The notes beneath the pieces are model-generated. The model did not search any database. It had not been told where the DNA came from and saw only the letters and a program-made list of their open reading frames with translations. The translations under genes were made by a program, and so were the position numbers. DNA of 44,698 bases, taken from Oscillospiraceae bacterium (GTDB lineage Bacteria > Bacillota > Clostridia > Oscillospirales > JAAYXM01). The stretch spans positions 1 through 44,698 of the forward strand of contig JAFSIZ010000090.1 in NCBI GenBank assembly GCA_017439555.1, written 5' to 3'. Shown in pieces: positions 1-7,098 of the stretch. Within the stretch, counting starts at the first letter, position 1, and every line of letters starts with the position of its first letter.

Positions 1-10
1 TTCAACTGAA

Positions 11-27
11 AGCAACAACGAGTTGCT
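11..27. repeat. Short inverted repeat upstream of the XRE gene
   Basis: AGCAAC (11-16) and GTTGCT (22-27) form a perfect 6-bp inverted repeat with a 5-nt gap, overlapping the -35 region of the proposed promoter at 27-55. It could be an autoregulatory operator for the HTH protein at 76, or the stem of a terminator for a gene left of the window. No long T-tract follows, so the operator reading is slightly favoured. Confidence 0.3.
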
Positions 28-55
28 TGTTTACTTTGTATTCTCACAGTATAAT
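27..55 (+). promoter_or_regulatory. Candidate vegetative promoter of the XRE regulator gene
   Basis: TTGTTT (27-32) is separated by 17 nt from a consensus TATAAT (50-55). The start codon is at 76, preceded by a GTGAGGTG Shine-Dalgarno sequence. The leader is therefore very short. Confidence 0.5.
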
Positions 56-75
56 AATAGTGAGGTGATAATTTT

Positions 76-840
76 ATGGAAACAAAAGATATTATAGTGG
101 AGTTAAGAACTAAAAACGGGCTTTCGCAGGAAGCACTTGCAGAAAAAATATTCGTAACAAGGCAGGCGGTTTCCCGATGGGAAACCGGAGAGACTGTACC
201 GAATACCGAAGCACTCAAATTGCTCTCAAAACTATTTGATGTATCTATCAATACACTTCTCGGCTCTCCGAGACAGCTTATCTGCCAATGCTGCGGTATG
301 CCTTTGAATGATTCTGATATCAGTAAGGAACAAGATGGTTTCTTTAATGAAGAATACTGCAGATGGTGTTATGCAGACGGTGAATATATGTATCATAATT
401 TAGATGATCTGATTGATGTTTGTGTAAAACATATGTCCAGTAAAGAACACCCTGAGGAAGAGGTGCGTTCATATCTGCAAGAAGCTCTGCCAAAGCTTGA
501 TTATTGGAAACGGTATGAAGAGCTTGGCGGCAATGGCGCTTTTGAAGAATTCAAAAAGCTTCTTATTTCTGAAATCAATGAACTGAATATCGAAGGAATG
601 CCAAAGCTTGAAAAGCTCAACGCCCTTGTTGGCGGATATGTCAATCTTGAGTACAGACTTCCAAACGGAAAAAGCGTGAAGTTTTTAGATGACGGAGTAA
701 CCTACTTGGGTAACCAGTTGGAATGTGAGTTTGGCGGAGGCAAGTGTTTCGGTATTGTATGTAATATGGATTTTATTCTTGTGTGTACCTATGAAGAAAA
801 TGGTGAAAACCCGGAACTTTTAGTCTATAAAAAGAGATAA
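76..840 (+). CDS. XRE-family regulator with zinc-ribbon domain
   Basis: A 254-residue protein. Residues about 5-60 are a helix-turn-helix of the XRE/Cro type (LSQEALAEKIFVTRQAVSRWETGE is the typical helix 2-3 region), so it should bind DNA. From about residue 69 there is a cysteine-rich zinc ribbon (CQCCGMP, then EYCRWCYADGEY) of the kind annotated as putative zinc ribbon in Clostridia. The following helical stretch up to about 135 usually accompanies this ribbon. The last roughly 90 residues (GMPKLEKLNALVGGYVNLEYRLPNG onward) look like a small beta-rich domain I cannot name. The start is supported by GAGGTG 9-14 nt upstream. The regulon is unknown; the inverted repeat at 11-27 may be its own operator. 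Confidence 0.8.
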   Translation: METKDIIVELRTKNGLSQEALAEKIFVTRQAVSRWETGETVPNTEALKLLSKLFDVSINTLLGSPRQLICQCCGMPLNDSDISKEQDGFFNEEYCRWCYADGEYMYHNLDDLIDVCVKHMSSKEHPEEEVRSYLQEALPKLDYWKRYEELGGNGAFEEFKKLLISEINELNIEGMPKLEKLNALVGGYVNLEYRLPNGKSVKFLDDGVTYLGNQLECEFGGGKCFGIVCNMDFILVCTYEENGENPELLVYKKR

Positions 841-978
841 TTCCGAGATATTCAAACAGAATTACGGGAGAATATACACTGTCCGAGATCTACCTTTTTT
901 CACGAGGAGGAAGCCGAAGAGTTTGACAAAGCTTTTCCGCCAAAGGAAAAGCTAAAACTTCCCGGACAGATTTTCTAA
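841..978 (+). pseudogene. Possible in-frame gene remnant after the XRE gene
   Basis: Directly after the stop at 838-840, the same frame stays open for 45 codons and ends at TAA 976-978. The translated text has a protein-like acidic tail (HEEEAEEFDKAFPPKEKL, then PGQIF) and no start codon of its own with a ribosome site. It may be the C-terminal stub of a gene lost by deletion, or chance reading. There is no evidence that it is expressed. Confidence 0.25.
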
Positions 979-1007
979 AATGAATTTCATAAAGGAGAAA
1001 ATTACAA

Positions 1008-1775
1008 ATGGCAAATTATAATATTACTTTCAGCCCGACGGGCGGAACGAAGAAGGTTTCAAATATTCTGAAGTGTGGAATTGGCGGAGAGTGGACGGAT
1101 GTTAATCTCTGCATTTCCGAAAAATTTCTTGAGCTCCCGAATCTTTCGGCGGATGACGTATGCATAATTGCAGTTCCCTCGTTTGGCGGCAGAGTTCCCG
1201 ATATTGCAACAGACCGAATTCGCAGGATATCCGCAAACGGAGCAAAGGCTATCCTTGTTTGTGTATACGGAAACAGAGAATATGAGGATACATTGACAGA
1301 GCTTTTCGATGAAGCCGGAAAATGCGGATTCAAGCCGGTTGCGGCAGTCAGCGCCATCGCAGAGCACTCCATCGCACGTCAGTTTGCAGCAGGACGACCC
1401 GATGCGGATGATGAGACGGTTTTAGAAGCATTTGCCGAAAAAATCCGCGAGAAGCTTGGGCGAGGCGACGATGAAATACATAGTACTGTTCCCGGAGAAC
1501 ATAATATATACAAGGAGCGCGGAAAATCCGCCGCAAAGCCCGAGACGGCAACATGGTGCATCGAATGCGGAATTTGTGCAAAAGGATGTCCTGCAGGTGC
1601 AATTTCATTTGATAACCCAAGAATTACGGATAATGAAAAATGCATTTCTTGCATGAAATGTATTTCGGTATGTCCCAAAAACGCAAGAGCGCTCAATCCC
1701 GCTGTTCTTAATGCGGTGTCTGAAAGACTTTCCAAGGTTTGCAGCGAAAGAAGAGCAAACGAATTATTTTTATAA
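1008..1775 (+). CDS. EFR1-type flavodoxin-ferredoxin fusion protein
   Basis: A 255-residue electron-transfer protein. Residues 1-145 are flavodoxin-like: the phosphate-binding loop FSPTGGTKK near residue 8 and the later VPSFGGRVP segment match FMN-binding folds. Residues about 183-225 carry two four-cysteine clusters, CIECGICAKGCP and CISCMKCISVCP, each able to hold a [4Fe-4S] cluster as in bacterial 2[4Fe-4S] ferredoxins. This two-domain plan is the EFR1 family common in anaerobic Firmicutes. The redox partner is unknown. AAAGGAG lies 11 nt upstream of the start. The protein is cytoplasmic, with no signal peptide. The MGMT-like gene starts 41 nt downstream and may be co-transcribed. Confidence 0.88.
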   Translation: MANYNITFSPTGGTKKVSNILKCGIGGEWTDVNLCISEKFLELPNLSADDVCIIAVPSFGGRVPDIATDRIRRISANGAKAILVCVYGNREYEDTLTELFDEAGKCGFKPVAAVSAIAEHSIARQFAAGRPDADDETVLEAFAEKIREKLGRGDDEIHSTVPGEHNIYKERGKSAAKPETATWCIECGICAKGCPAGAISFDNPRITDNEKCISCMKCISVCPKNARALNPAVLNAVSERLSKVCSERRANELFL

Positions 1776-1816
1776 GCAAAGGCCATAAACGAGAAAATAA
1801 TTTTCAAGGTGAATTT

Positions 1817-2116
1817 ATGAGCACATTCGAAAAGATTTACGAGGTCGTAAGAAACATACCCAAAGGTAAGGTTGCAACCTATGGTCAGGTAGCGGCTCTT
1901 GCCGGCAATCCACGTTGGGCAAGAGTTGTCGGCTATGCTCTCCACGTAAACCCCGAGCCCGGCGTTATCCCCTGTCACAGAGTTGTGAACCGCGAAGGCA
2001 GGGTTGCTCCGGCTTTCGCCTTCGGAGGCGCAGGAGTTCAGAGAGGATTGCTTGAATCCGAGGGCATTGTTTTCGAGCCCGACGGCACAATCGATTTAGA
2101 AAAGTATGGTATGTAA
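1817..2116 (+). CDS. MGMT-family methyltransferase-like protein
   Basis: A 99-residue protein equal to the C-terminal DNA-binding domain of O6-alkylguanine-DNA alkyltransferase. It has the helix-turn-helix segment KGKVATYGQVAALAG and the active-site motif PCHRVV near residue 55, with the acceptor cysteine present. Alkyltransferase-like proteins usually carry tryptophan at that position. It is much shorter than full MGMT/Ogt (about 160-180 residues) because the N-terminal domain is missing. An upstream in-frame ATG at 1739 exists, but it lies inside the preceding gene. ATG 1817 follows AAGGTGA and gives the conserved N-terminus, so it is preferred. The likely role is repair or sensing of O6-alkylguanine lesions. 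Confidence 0.82.
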   Translation: MSTFEKIYEVVRNIPKGKVATYGQVAALAGNPRWARVVGYALHVNPEPGVIPCHRVVNREGRVAPAFAFGGAGVQRGLLESEGIVFEPDGTIDLEKYGM

Positions 2117-2155
2117 ATCCGCCAGCATAAGCCGGCGCCAGTATGAGGTGATAAA

Positions 2156-2500
2156 ATGAACAACAAAAACAAAGTAATATTATCCTTTATCGGAGTATTC
2201 GCAAGCGTTGCATTGCTTGTTATAAGCACAATTCTCGCAGAAAATGAGGTTATAAGCGCCGCTCTCGCCGTTGTGCTTACAATAATTTCTATAATCTCAG
2301 TCTTTGTTGCAATTTTCTATGCAGCAAAGGTTGACTATGAAACAGGCGTTTATGAGTGCAGAAACTGCGGACACACCTTTAAGCCGACATTCAAGGCATA
2401 TATACTCGCTGTACACACTTTGACAACACGATGTCTCAAATGCCCCGAATGCGGCAAATCAACCCGGTGTAAAAGAAGAAACGCAGAAAAAGGAGAATAA
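2156..2500 (+). CDS. Small membrane protein with C-terminal zinc ribbon
   Basis: A 114-residue protein of unknown function. Two hydrophobic segments (about 7-25 and 34-60) should form a membrane hairpin. The C-terminal part has paired cysteines, CRNCGHTF near residue 78 and CPECGKSTRC near residue 101, typical of a zinc ribbon exposed to the cytoplasm. The start follows ATGAGGTGATAAA. Only 2 nt separate its stop from the Spx/ArsC-like gene, so the two are probably translated from one mRNA. No family name can be given with confidence. Confidence 0.75.
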   Translation: MNNKNKVILSFIGVFASVALLVISTILAENEVISAALAVVLTIISIISVFVAIFYAAKVDYETGVYECRNCGHTFKPTFKAYILAVHTLTTRCLKCPECGKSTRCKRRNAEKGE

Positions 2501-2502
2501 TT

Positions 2503-2877
2503 ATGATTGAATTCATTTGCTATCCAAAATGCACAACTTGTGCGAAAGCCAAAAAGTGGCTTGACGACAACAATATCGAATATACTATACGCGATATAAA
2601 AGAAGATAACCCAAATCTTGACGAGTTGACCGCCTGGTATCCTCTGAGCGGCCTTCCGCTCAGGAAATTTTTCAACACATCCGGGCTTTTATATAAATCA
2701 ATGCAGCTTAAAGACAAGCTTTCCGCTATGACTGAGGAAGAACAGTTAAAGCTCCTCACAACAGACGGAATGCTCGTCAAACGCCCACTTGTAATTGGTG
2801 AAGACTTTGTTTTGGTTGGATTCAATGAAAGCGAATGGAGCGAAGTATTCTCATCTACACAAAAGAATTCAAATTGA
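2503..2877 (+). CDS. Spx/ArsC-family thioredoxin-fold protein
   Basis: A 124-residue protein of the arsenate reductase/Spx superfamily. The N-terminal CTTC motif puts cysteines at residues 10 and 13, as in Spx, followed by AKKWLDDNNIEYTIRDI. The KRPLVI segment near residue 92 is the conserved Arg-Pro of the fold. Members either reduce substrates with glutaredoxin or thioredoxin, or bind RNA polymerase alpha under thiol stress. The sequence does not decide between these, and no ars genes are nearby. The gene is tightly linked to the preceding zinc-ribbon membrane protein and is followed 15 nt later by another small membrane protein. Confidence 0.85.
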   Translation: MIEFICYPKCTTCAKAKKWLDDNNIEYTIRDIKEDNPNLDELTAWYPLSGLPLRKFFNTSGLLYKSMQLKDKLSAMTEEEQLKLLTTDGMLVKRPLVIGEDFVLVGFNESEWSEVFSSTQKNSN

Positions 2878-2892
2878 TAGGAGTGTTTAACA

Positions 2893-3234
2893 ATGAGCGA
2901 AAAGAAACACGCATTCTTGTATGTAGGAATTCCATTAATCGTTGGAGTTGCTACTGGAATTGCTTTTATCATTTGCTTTTTTTTAGAATTCCCGACTAAT
3001 CAAAGGGGGATATATTCACTTCTTTTATTTTCCGCATTAATAAGCTCCATATTTGCACCTATACCTTGTTGCATATTATCAATATTAGGAATCAAAAAAT
3101 TGGTCAAGCTAAAAAAACAAGGAGAAAAGCACTTAGAACTACCAATCCTCATCGGCATAATAAATATTGTTGCTTGGGTTGCAGTTGGTGCACTTTGGTG
3201 GTATGTTATTTTTATCGGCGGCAGGGGTGTTTAA
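2893..3234 (+). CDS. Small integral membrane protein, unknown
   Basis: A 113-residue hydrophobic protein. Predicted membrane segments lie at about 9-33, 40-62 and 83-108, with a lysine-rich loop (KKLVKLKKQGEKH) between the second and third. TAGGAGTG precedes the start by about 8 nt. Codon use is more AT-rich than in the flanking genes, for example in KKHAFLYVGIPLIVG. It shows no recognisable motif and is assigned only as a membrane protein, probably in the same transcription unit as the Spx/ArsC-like gene. Confidence 0.65.
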   Translation: MSEKKHAFLYVGIPLIVGVATGIAFIICFFLEFPTNQRGIYSLLLFSALISSIFAPIPCCILSILGIKKLVKLKKQGEKHLELPILIGIINIVAWVAVGALWWYVIFIGGRGV

Positions 3235-3286
3235 ATCCCCCCTTTGTCTTAGCGCAATTAAAGTAAAGTGAATGGAGTGAGAAAAT

Positions 3287-3847
3287 ATGAGAAAGAATTT
3301 TGGAGCGAAGGCGATTTTATATCCAATGCCGGTGCTTATTATCGGTACATATGACGAAAACGGAAAAGCAAATGCAATGAATGCTACTTGGGGCGGTATC
3401 AGCGAGGAAAAAGAAATTTCAATCTGCATAGACAACGGACACAAAACCGCCAAAAACGTTGTAAAGTCAGGGGCGTTTACAGTCAGTATTGCAGATGCAG
3501 ACAACGCTGTTGCTTGCGACTATGTTGGAATCGTTTCCGGCAATAAAGAGCCTGACAAAATAGAGAAAGCAGGTTGGCACGCCGTAATGAGCGAGTTTGT
3601 CGATGCTCCGCTTTTTGATGAATTGCCAATGGCGCTTGAGTGTAAACTCATAAGCTACGACGAAGAAACCTGCCGTCTCGTCGGTGAAATCGTAAACGTT
3701 TCTGCTGATGAAAGAATCCTTGACAGTGACGGCAAAATCGACTTGAACAAATTCAGTCCCATCACCTACGCCCCGGTTCATCACACTTATCGAAAGCTGG
3801 GCGAGGTTGTCGGGCAAGCGTTCAGTGATGGAGCAAAGCTTAAATAA
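3287..3847 (+). CDS. Flavin reductase-like FMN-binding protein
   Basis: A 186-residue protein of the flavin reductase/split-barrel FMN-binding family. The N-terminal PMPVLIIGTYDENGKANAMN and the ATWGGI segment are characteristic of the FMN-binding barrel, and the NGHKTAKNVVKSGAFTVSIAD region follows in the expected place. Such proteins reduce flavin with NAD(P)H or act as flavoprotein redox enzymes of unknown substrate in anaerobes. GGAGTGAG precedes the start. A 52-nt gap separates it from the previous gene, with a weak GGGG/CCCC hairpin at about 3224-3245, so it may have its own transcript. Confidence 0.85.
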   Translation: MRKNFGAKAILYPMPVLIIGTYDENGKANAMNATWGGISEEKEISICIDNGHKTAKNVVKSGAFTVSIADADNAVACDYVGIVSGNKEPDKIEKAGWHAVMSEFVDAPLFDELPMALECKLISYDEETCRLVGEIVNVSADERILDSDGKIDLNKFSPITYAPVHHTYRKLGEVVGQAFSDGAKLK

Positions 3848-3882
3848 TGCTTTAAATCTTTTTTTGTTCAGATTGTCTTTTT

Positions 3883-3933
3883 GTTTGCAAACGCTCAAAT
3901 TGAGTTGACAAAACGTTTTCACCATGATACAAT
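3883..3933 (+). promoter_or_regulatory. Promoter and palindromes of the D-aminopeptidase gene
   Basis: TTGACA (3905-3910), a 17-nt spacer and TACAAT (3928-3933) make a near-consensus sigma-A promoter. Three palindromes crowd it: GTTTGCAAAC (3883-3892), CTCAAATTGAG (3894-3904) and AAAACGTTTT (3910-3919). The stretch 3908-3921 also matches most of the CcpA cre consensus (perfect core and right half, imperfect left half). Nutrient control is therefore plausible but unproven. Confidence 0.7.
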
Positions 3934-3966
3934 CCATAAAAACATCTCTTTCGGAGGTATTGCGAT

Positions 3967-4761
3967 ATGAAAATTCTTATTATGACGGATATAGAGGGAA
4001 TAAGCGGTGTCGATGACTGGGAGCAGGTGCATCGCCACGGATGGGAAGGCGAGGAAAAAGCGCGTGAACGTCTGATGGCAGACACCAATGCAGCGGTTGA
4101 GGGTGCAATACGTGCCGGAGCCGACACAGTCTATGTCGTTGACGGCCACGGCAGCGGCAAGAACTTCATTCCCGGGCGTCTCGATCCACGCGCAACGCAG
4201 ATATCTGTTGCGGAATATCTCGATATATTCGCAAGAGAAAAAATCGATGCTTGCCTCGAAATCGGCATTCACGCAAAGCCGGGCACAACACACGCATTTC
4301 TTGAGCACGTTCAATCTTCAAAGAACTGGTTTGCATATCGGGTAAACGGCGTTGACTATGGCGAGATTGCACAGGGAGCACTTTATGCAGGAGCATATGA
4401 CGTTCCTTTCGTTATGTTATCCGGCGATGATGCAGTCTGCCGCGAAGGCCGTGAGCTTTTCGGAAGCAACCTCGCCTGCGCAGAGGTAAAACGCGGCATA
4501 TCCTGGAAAAAGGCAGAGAGCATCGACTTTGAGGAAGCGGAGACGCGCATACGCGACGCTGTCGAGGACGGGATACGCCGCCGTGCCGAATTCAAACCTT
4601 TCAAACTCCCTCTCCCCCTCACAATCGAGGTAACCTTCCTTCGTGCGGACATATGCGAGGAATATATGGAAATGTATCCGCAGCTTGAAAGAATAGATTC
4701 ACGCACACTGAGAAGAATTTCACCGGAAGTAAAGACCTACAAAGACGTCCTATTGTATTAA
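3967..4761 (+). CDS. dppA: M55-family D-aminopeptidase (DppA-like)
   Basis: A 264-residue zinc peptidase of family M55. The ligand pattern known from Bacillus DppA is visible: D8 and E10 in TDIEG, H61 in DGHG, H102 in GIHAKPG and E133 in YGEIAQ, with H114 a likely counterpart of the catalytic histidine. DppA removes N-terminal D-amino acids from short peptides, probably salvaging cell-wall peptides. In Bacillus it sits with a dipeptide ABC transporter, but here it is alone. GGAGG lies 9 nt before the start. A strong promoter precedes it and a strong terminator follows, so it is monocistronic. The symbol reflects family similarity, not demonstrated function. Confidence 0.88.
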   Translation: MKILIMTDIEGISGVDDWEQVHRHGWEGEEKARERLMADTNAAVEGAIRAGADTVYVVDGHGSGKNFIPGRLDPRATQISVAEYLDIFAREKIDACLEIGIHAKPGTTHAFLEHVQSSKNWFAYRVNGVDYGEIAQGALYAGAYDVPFVMLSGDDAVCREGRELFGSNLACAEVKRGISWKKAESIDFEEAETRIRDAVEDGIRRRAEFKPFKLPLPLTIEVTFLRADICEEYMEMYPQLERIDSRTLRRISPEVKTYKDVLLY

Positions 4762-4770
4762 AATACATAA

Positions 4771-4803
4771 AAAACGGATAGCTGCAAGCTATCCGTTTTT
4801 TGT
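4771..4803. terminator. Bidirectional terminator between dppA and enolase-like gene
   Basis: A 13-bp perfect stem, AAAACGGATAGCT/AGCTATCCGTTTT, with a GCA loop, has A-tracts on one side and T-tracts on the other. It can stop both the plus-strand M55 gene and the minus-strand enolase-superfamily gene, whose stop codon lies at its edge. Confidence 0.9.
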
Positions 4804-6083
4804 TATATTGCATTTATATAGTATTCAGAATCTCTGTATATTCCGCCTGCTGTTTCAAAGAATTTATCATTCAGCTCATACACACCGTTTTTCGGCGCCG
4901 CAAATCTTTCGCTTCCCATCGGATGATAGGAATAGAGCTTTTCCCAGTTTGTATAATTCTGCGCGCCGTTTGATTCAACAGCACCGATTTTAATCCCTGG
5001 AATCGGAGCAATACGTGCCGCAACATTTTTATTGATCTCAACCATAAGCGGATTGACTGTGAGGTCAGCACAGAAGCATACAACGTTTTTCTTTGCAGCT
5101 TCGTTTAAGATGCGCAGGCTTTCAGACATCGTTTTCGCAATAGGCTTCAATGCAATTGCTGTATAGCCGAGAGCGATGCGCTCTTCAACATCCTTCACCG
5201 AATGAGCGGATTCATCAGCCGCTATGCGGCACGGAAGGCTCGAAACATCAATTTTGTTCTGCTCTGCAAACGGCTCCTCAAGGAGAACGATCTGCTCAAG
5301 TGCGCCGATTTCCTTGGCATAGTCAAGGAATGACTGCATACGTTCAATTGTATCATATCTTCCGTTTGCATCAATGTAATAAGCAATTCTGCCGCTGTCT
5401 GTAAATTCGGTTGTATACCCGGATGCGATTTTATGAATCTGTGCAAGCCTTGCCTTATCCCAAGCGAGCATCTTATCGAGATCTTTATCTCCGTCAGGGT
5501 CGGAACCAATTTTGATTTTCAGAAGGAAGAAACCATCCTTGAGAAGCTCGTGGATTTTTTCATCAGAAAGCCCGTATGTGATAAGCGGAATATTACAGAG
5601 CTTGTTATGACGGTGTGAGAGCGCACTTCGATATGTTTCCGGAACAAGCATTGTAAAATCCTCGCACTTGCGTTGCTTTGCATAGAGCTGCCACATAGCA
5701 TTGTCAAGCGCAACCAGAGCATTCATAACAAAGGTTTCACGCAGGTCTTCCCTTCCCGTTATCTTCTTTGCATATGCAATTGCATCCTTTCTGACATAAT
5801 CGAGCACATCAAACGGCGTTTCAAAGCTCTTTCCGTTTATTTTTGTAAGCGCATATTCCGTTATGAGAAACATAAGTGTGTTGCCGCCACACTGGCTGTG
5901 AGATGCAAATATCTCTGCATCCGACCAAAGAACGCTCTGAACTCCCACACCTATACCAAAATCGTTTCCATCCTCAACCCTGACAAGTATCTGCCAAAGC
6001 TCATCAAGATGTCCGCCCTTGAAGCCAAACGGAGCAAGAAGCGGCTCACGTATGAAATTTATTGCTGTTTTTGTTATATTCAT
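4803..6083 (-). CDS. Enolase-superfamily dehydratase/epimerase-like protein
   Basis: A 426-residue enzyme of the enolase superfamily (mandelate racemase/muconate lactonizing branch). The visible catalytic set is KIK at about 189-191 on strand 2, metal ligands near D238 (YIDANGR), E269/E270 (LLEEPF) and D290 (AADES), and K313 (ALKP) on strand 6. These enzymes abstract an alpha-proton from a carboxylate for epimerisation, dehydration or lactone formation; the substrate is not evident. ATG 6083 is chosen because GGAGG stands 4-8 nt upstream; the TTG 12 nt earlier overlaps that site. It is co-transcribed with the AraC gene 17 nt upstream, and the neighbouring dehydrogenases suggest carboxylate or acid-sugar catabolism. 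Confidence 0.85.
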   Translation of the reverse strand: MNITKTAINFIREPLLAPFGFKGGHLDELWQILVRVEDGNDFGIGVGVQSVLWSDAEIFASHSQCGGNTLMFLITEYALTKINGKSFETPFDVLDYVRKDAIAYAKKITGREDLRETFVMNALVALDNAMWQLYAKQRKCEDFTMLVPETYRSALSHRHNKLCNIPLITYGLSDEKIHELLKDGFFLLKIKIGSDPDGDKDLDKMLAWDKARLAQIHKIASGYTTEFTDSGRIAYYIDANGRYDTIERMQSFLDYAKEIGALEQIVLLEEPFAEQNKIDVSSLPCRIAADESAHSVKDVEERIALGYTAIALKPIAKTMSESLRILNEAAKKNVVCFCADLTVNPLMVEINKNVAARIAPIPGIKIGAVESNGAQNYTNWEKLYSYHPMGSERFAAPKNGVYELNDKFFETAGGIYRDSEYYINAI

Positions 6084-6100
6084 ATTTTCCTCCAAAATAA

Positions 6101-6985
6101 CTATCCTAATTCTCTTCCGCTTTCATAATATGAAGCAGGAGCTGCATCAAGCATAACGGCATGGCGGCTTTTGAAACGCCGCCGGAACTCTGTCGGCGAA
6201 ATGTTCTCTTCCGCCTTGAACACGCGAGTCATATAGTGAATTGTTCCAAAGCCGCATTTTTCTGCTATTGTCGTCATATTCATATCCGTATTTACGATAA
6301 GCTCTTTTGTCAGCTCAATTCGTTTTCTTCTGATATATTGCTTCAGGCGCATTCCGTATCTGAGAGCAAAATGATGGCTGAAATATTTGTATTCAACACA
6401 TACAAACGCTGAAACATCTTTAACCGTTATGTTTTTACCGATGTTTTCATCAATGTAGTTTCTGATTTTGTCCAACAACTCATCTGTAATCTCATCAACG
6501 TCACTGACGGATTTTATATCTGCAATTTCCTTGCGGCGGCTTTGCTCTCTCTGCATAAGCAGCAAAATCTTGCACATCTCAACCGAAACAACATCACGGC
6601 TGAATTCATCAACTGTATCCGACTCGCGCTCCATCTGCCGAAGAGCGTGATTTATTCCGCGCGCAGTATCATGGCAGAAATATCTTACTGAGGTTTTGAG
6701 AAAATCCTGTTCTTCATCTATAAGGATAAACTTGATCTCATAGGTCTCCATCCTGCCTGAATATACACAAAAGGTATGCGGCTCGTTGCGCTTTATAATG
6801 ACGGCATCGTTTTCCGAAATAGGTATTGTTTCCTCTCCGATTATAACCGCGCCTCTTCCCTTTCGGACATATACAAACTGATAATAATCGTGCCAATGAA
6901 ATTCATTGGTCTCTTCATCGTTTTTCTCATAATATTCCGTGCGGATAAGAGTATAGATTTTTATATTGCGAAGTATATCAAACAT
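6101..6985 (-). CDS. AraC-family transcriptional regulator
   Basis: A 294-residue regulator. The N-terminal part (residues 1-130) has the cupin-like sensor pattern (FHWHDYYQFVYVRKGRGAVIIGEE, then NEPHTF). The C-terminal 100 residues form the double helix-turn-helix of AraC proteins, including ITVKDVSAFVCVEYKYFSHHF and a second half ending IAEKCGFGTIHYMTRVFK. It probably binds a small carboxylate or sugar and controls this locus. ATG 6985 is favoured over the upstream ATG because GGGAGGA lies 6-12 nt before it. A strong promoter precedes it and the enolase-like gene follows 17 nt later. Confidence 0.9.
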   Translation of the reverse strand: MFDILRNIKIYTLIRTEYYEKNDEETNEFHWHDYYQFVYVRKGRGAVIIGEETIPISENDAVIIKRNEPHTFCVYSGRMETYEIKFILIDEEQDFLKTSVRYFCHDTARGINHALRQMERESDTVDEFSRDVVSVEMCKILLLMQREQSRRKEIADIKSVSDVDEITDELLDKIRNYIDENIGKNITVKDVSAFVCVEYKYFSHHFALRYGMRLKQYIRRKRIELTKELIVNTDMNMTTIAEKCGFGTIHYMTRVFKAEENISPTEFRRRFKSRHAVMLDAAPASYYESGRELG

Positions 6986-7008
6986 GGTATTTCCTCCCAA
7001 CAACAGAA

Positions 7009-7037
7009 AGTATACCATACAAAAACCATTTTTTCAA
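7009..7037 (-). promoter_or_regulatory. Promoter of the araC-type/enolase-like unit
   Basis: On the minus strand, TTGAAA (7037-7032) is followed after exactly 17 nt by TATACT (7014-7009). The start codon at 6985 is 24 nt further on. It directly follows the terminator of the upstream dehydrogenase gene, so the regulator and enolase-like gene form an independent unit. Confidence 0.75.
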
Positions 7038-7038
7038 C

Positions 7039-7068
7039 AAAAGACTATGCCGAAGAGCATAGCCTTTT
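7039..7068 (-). terminator. Terminator after the 2-hydroxyacid dehydrogenase gene
   Basis: On the minus strand, AAAAGGCTATGC and GCATAGTCTTTT form a 12-bp stem with one G-U pair and a 6-nt loop, followed by TTTTGTTG and more Ts. It separates the gene ending at 7099 from the AraC gene and overlaps nothing coding. Confidence 0.8.
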
Positions 7069-7098
7069 GTCTTTGAATAAACAATTTTCGTTCGCAGA

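Noticed and set aside
1379-1978. 199-codon minus-strand open frame
   Set aside because: It lies opposite the flavodoxin-ferredoxin and MGMT genes, has no ribosome site, and reads as low-complexity mirror sequence.
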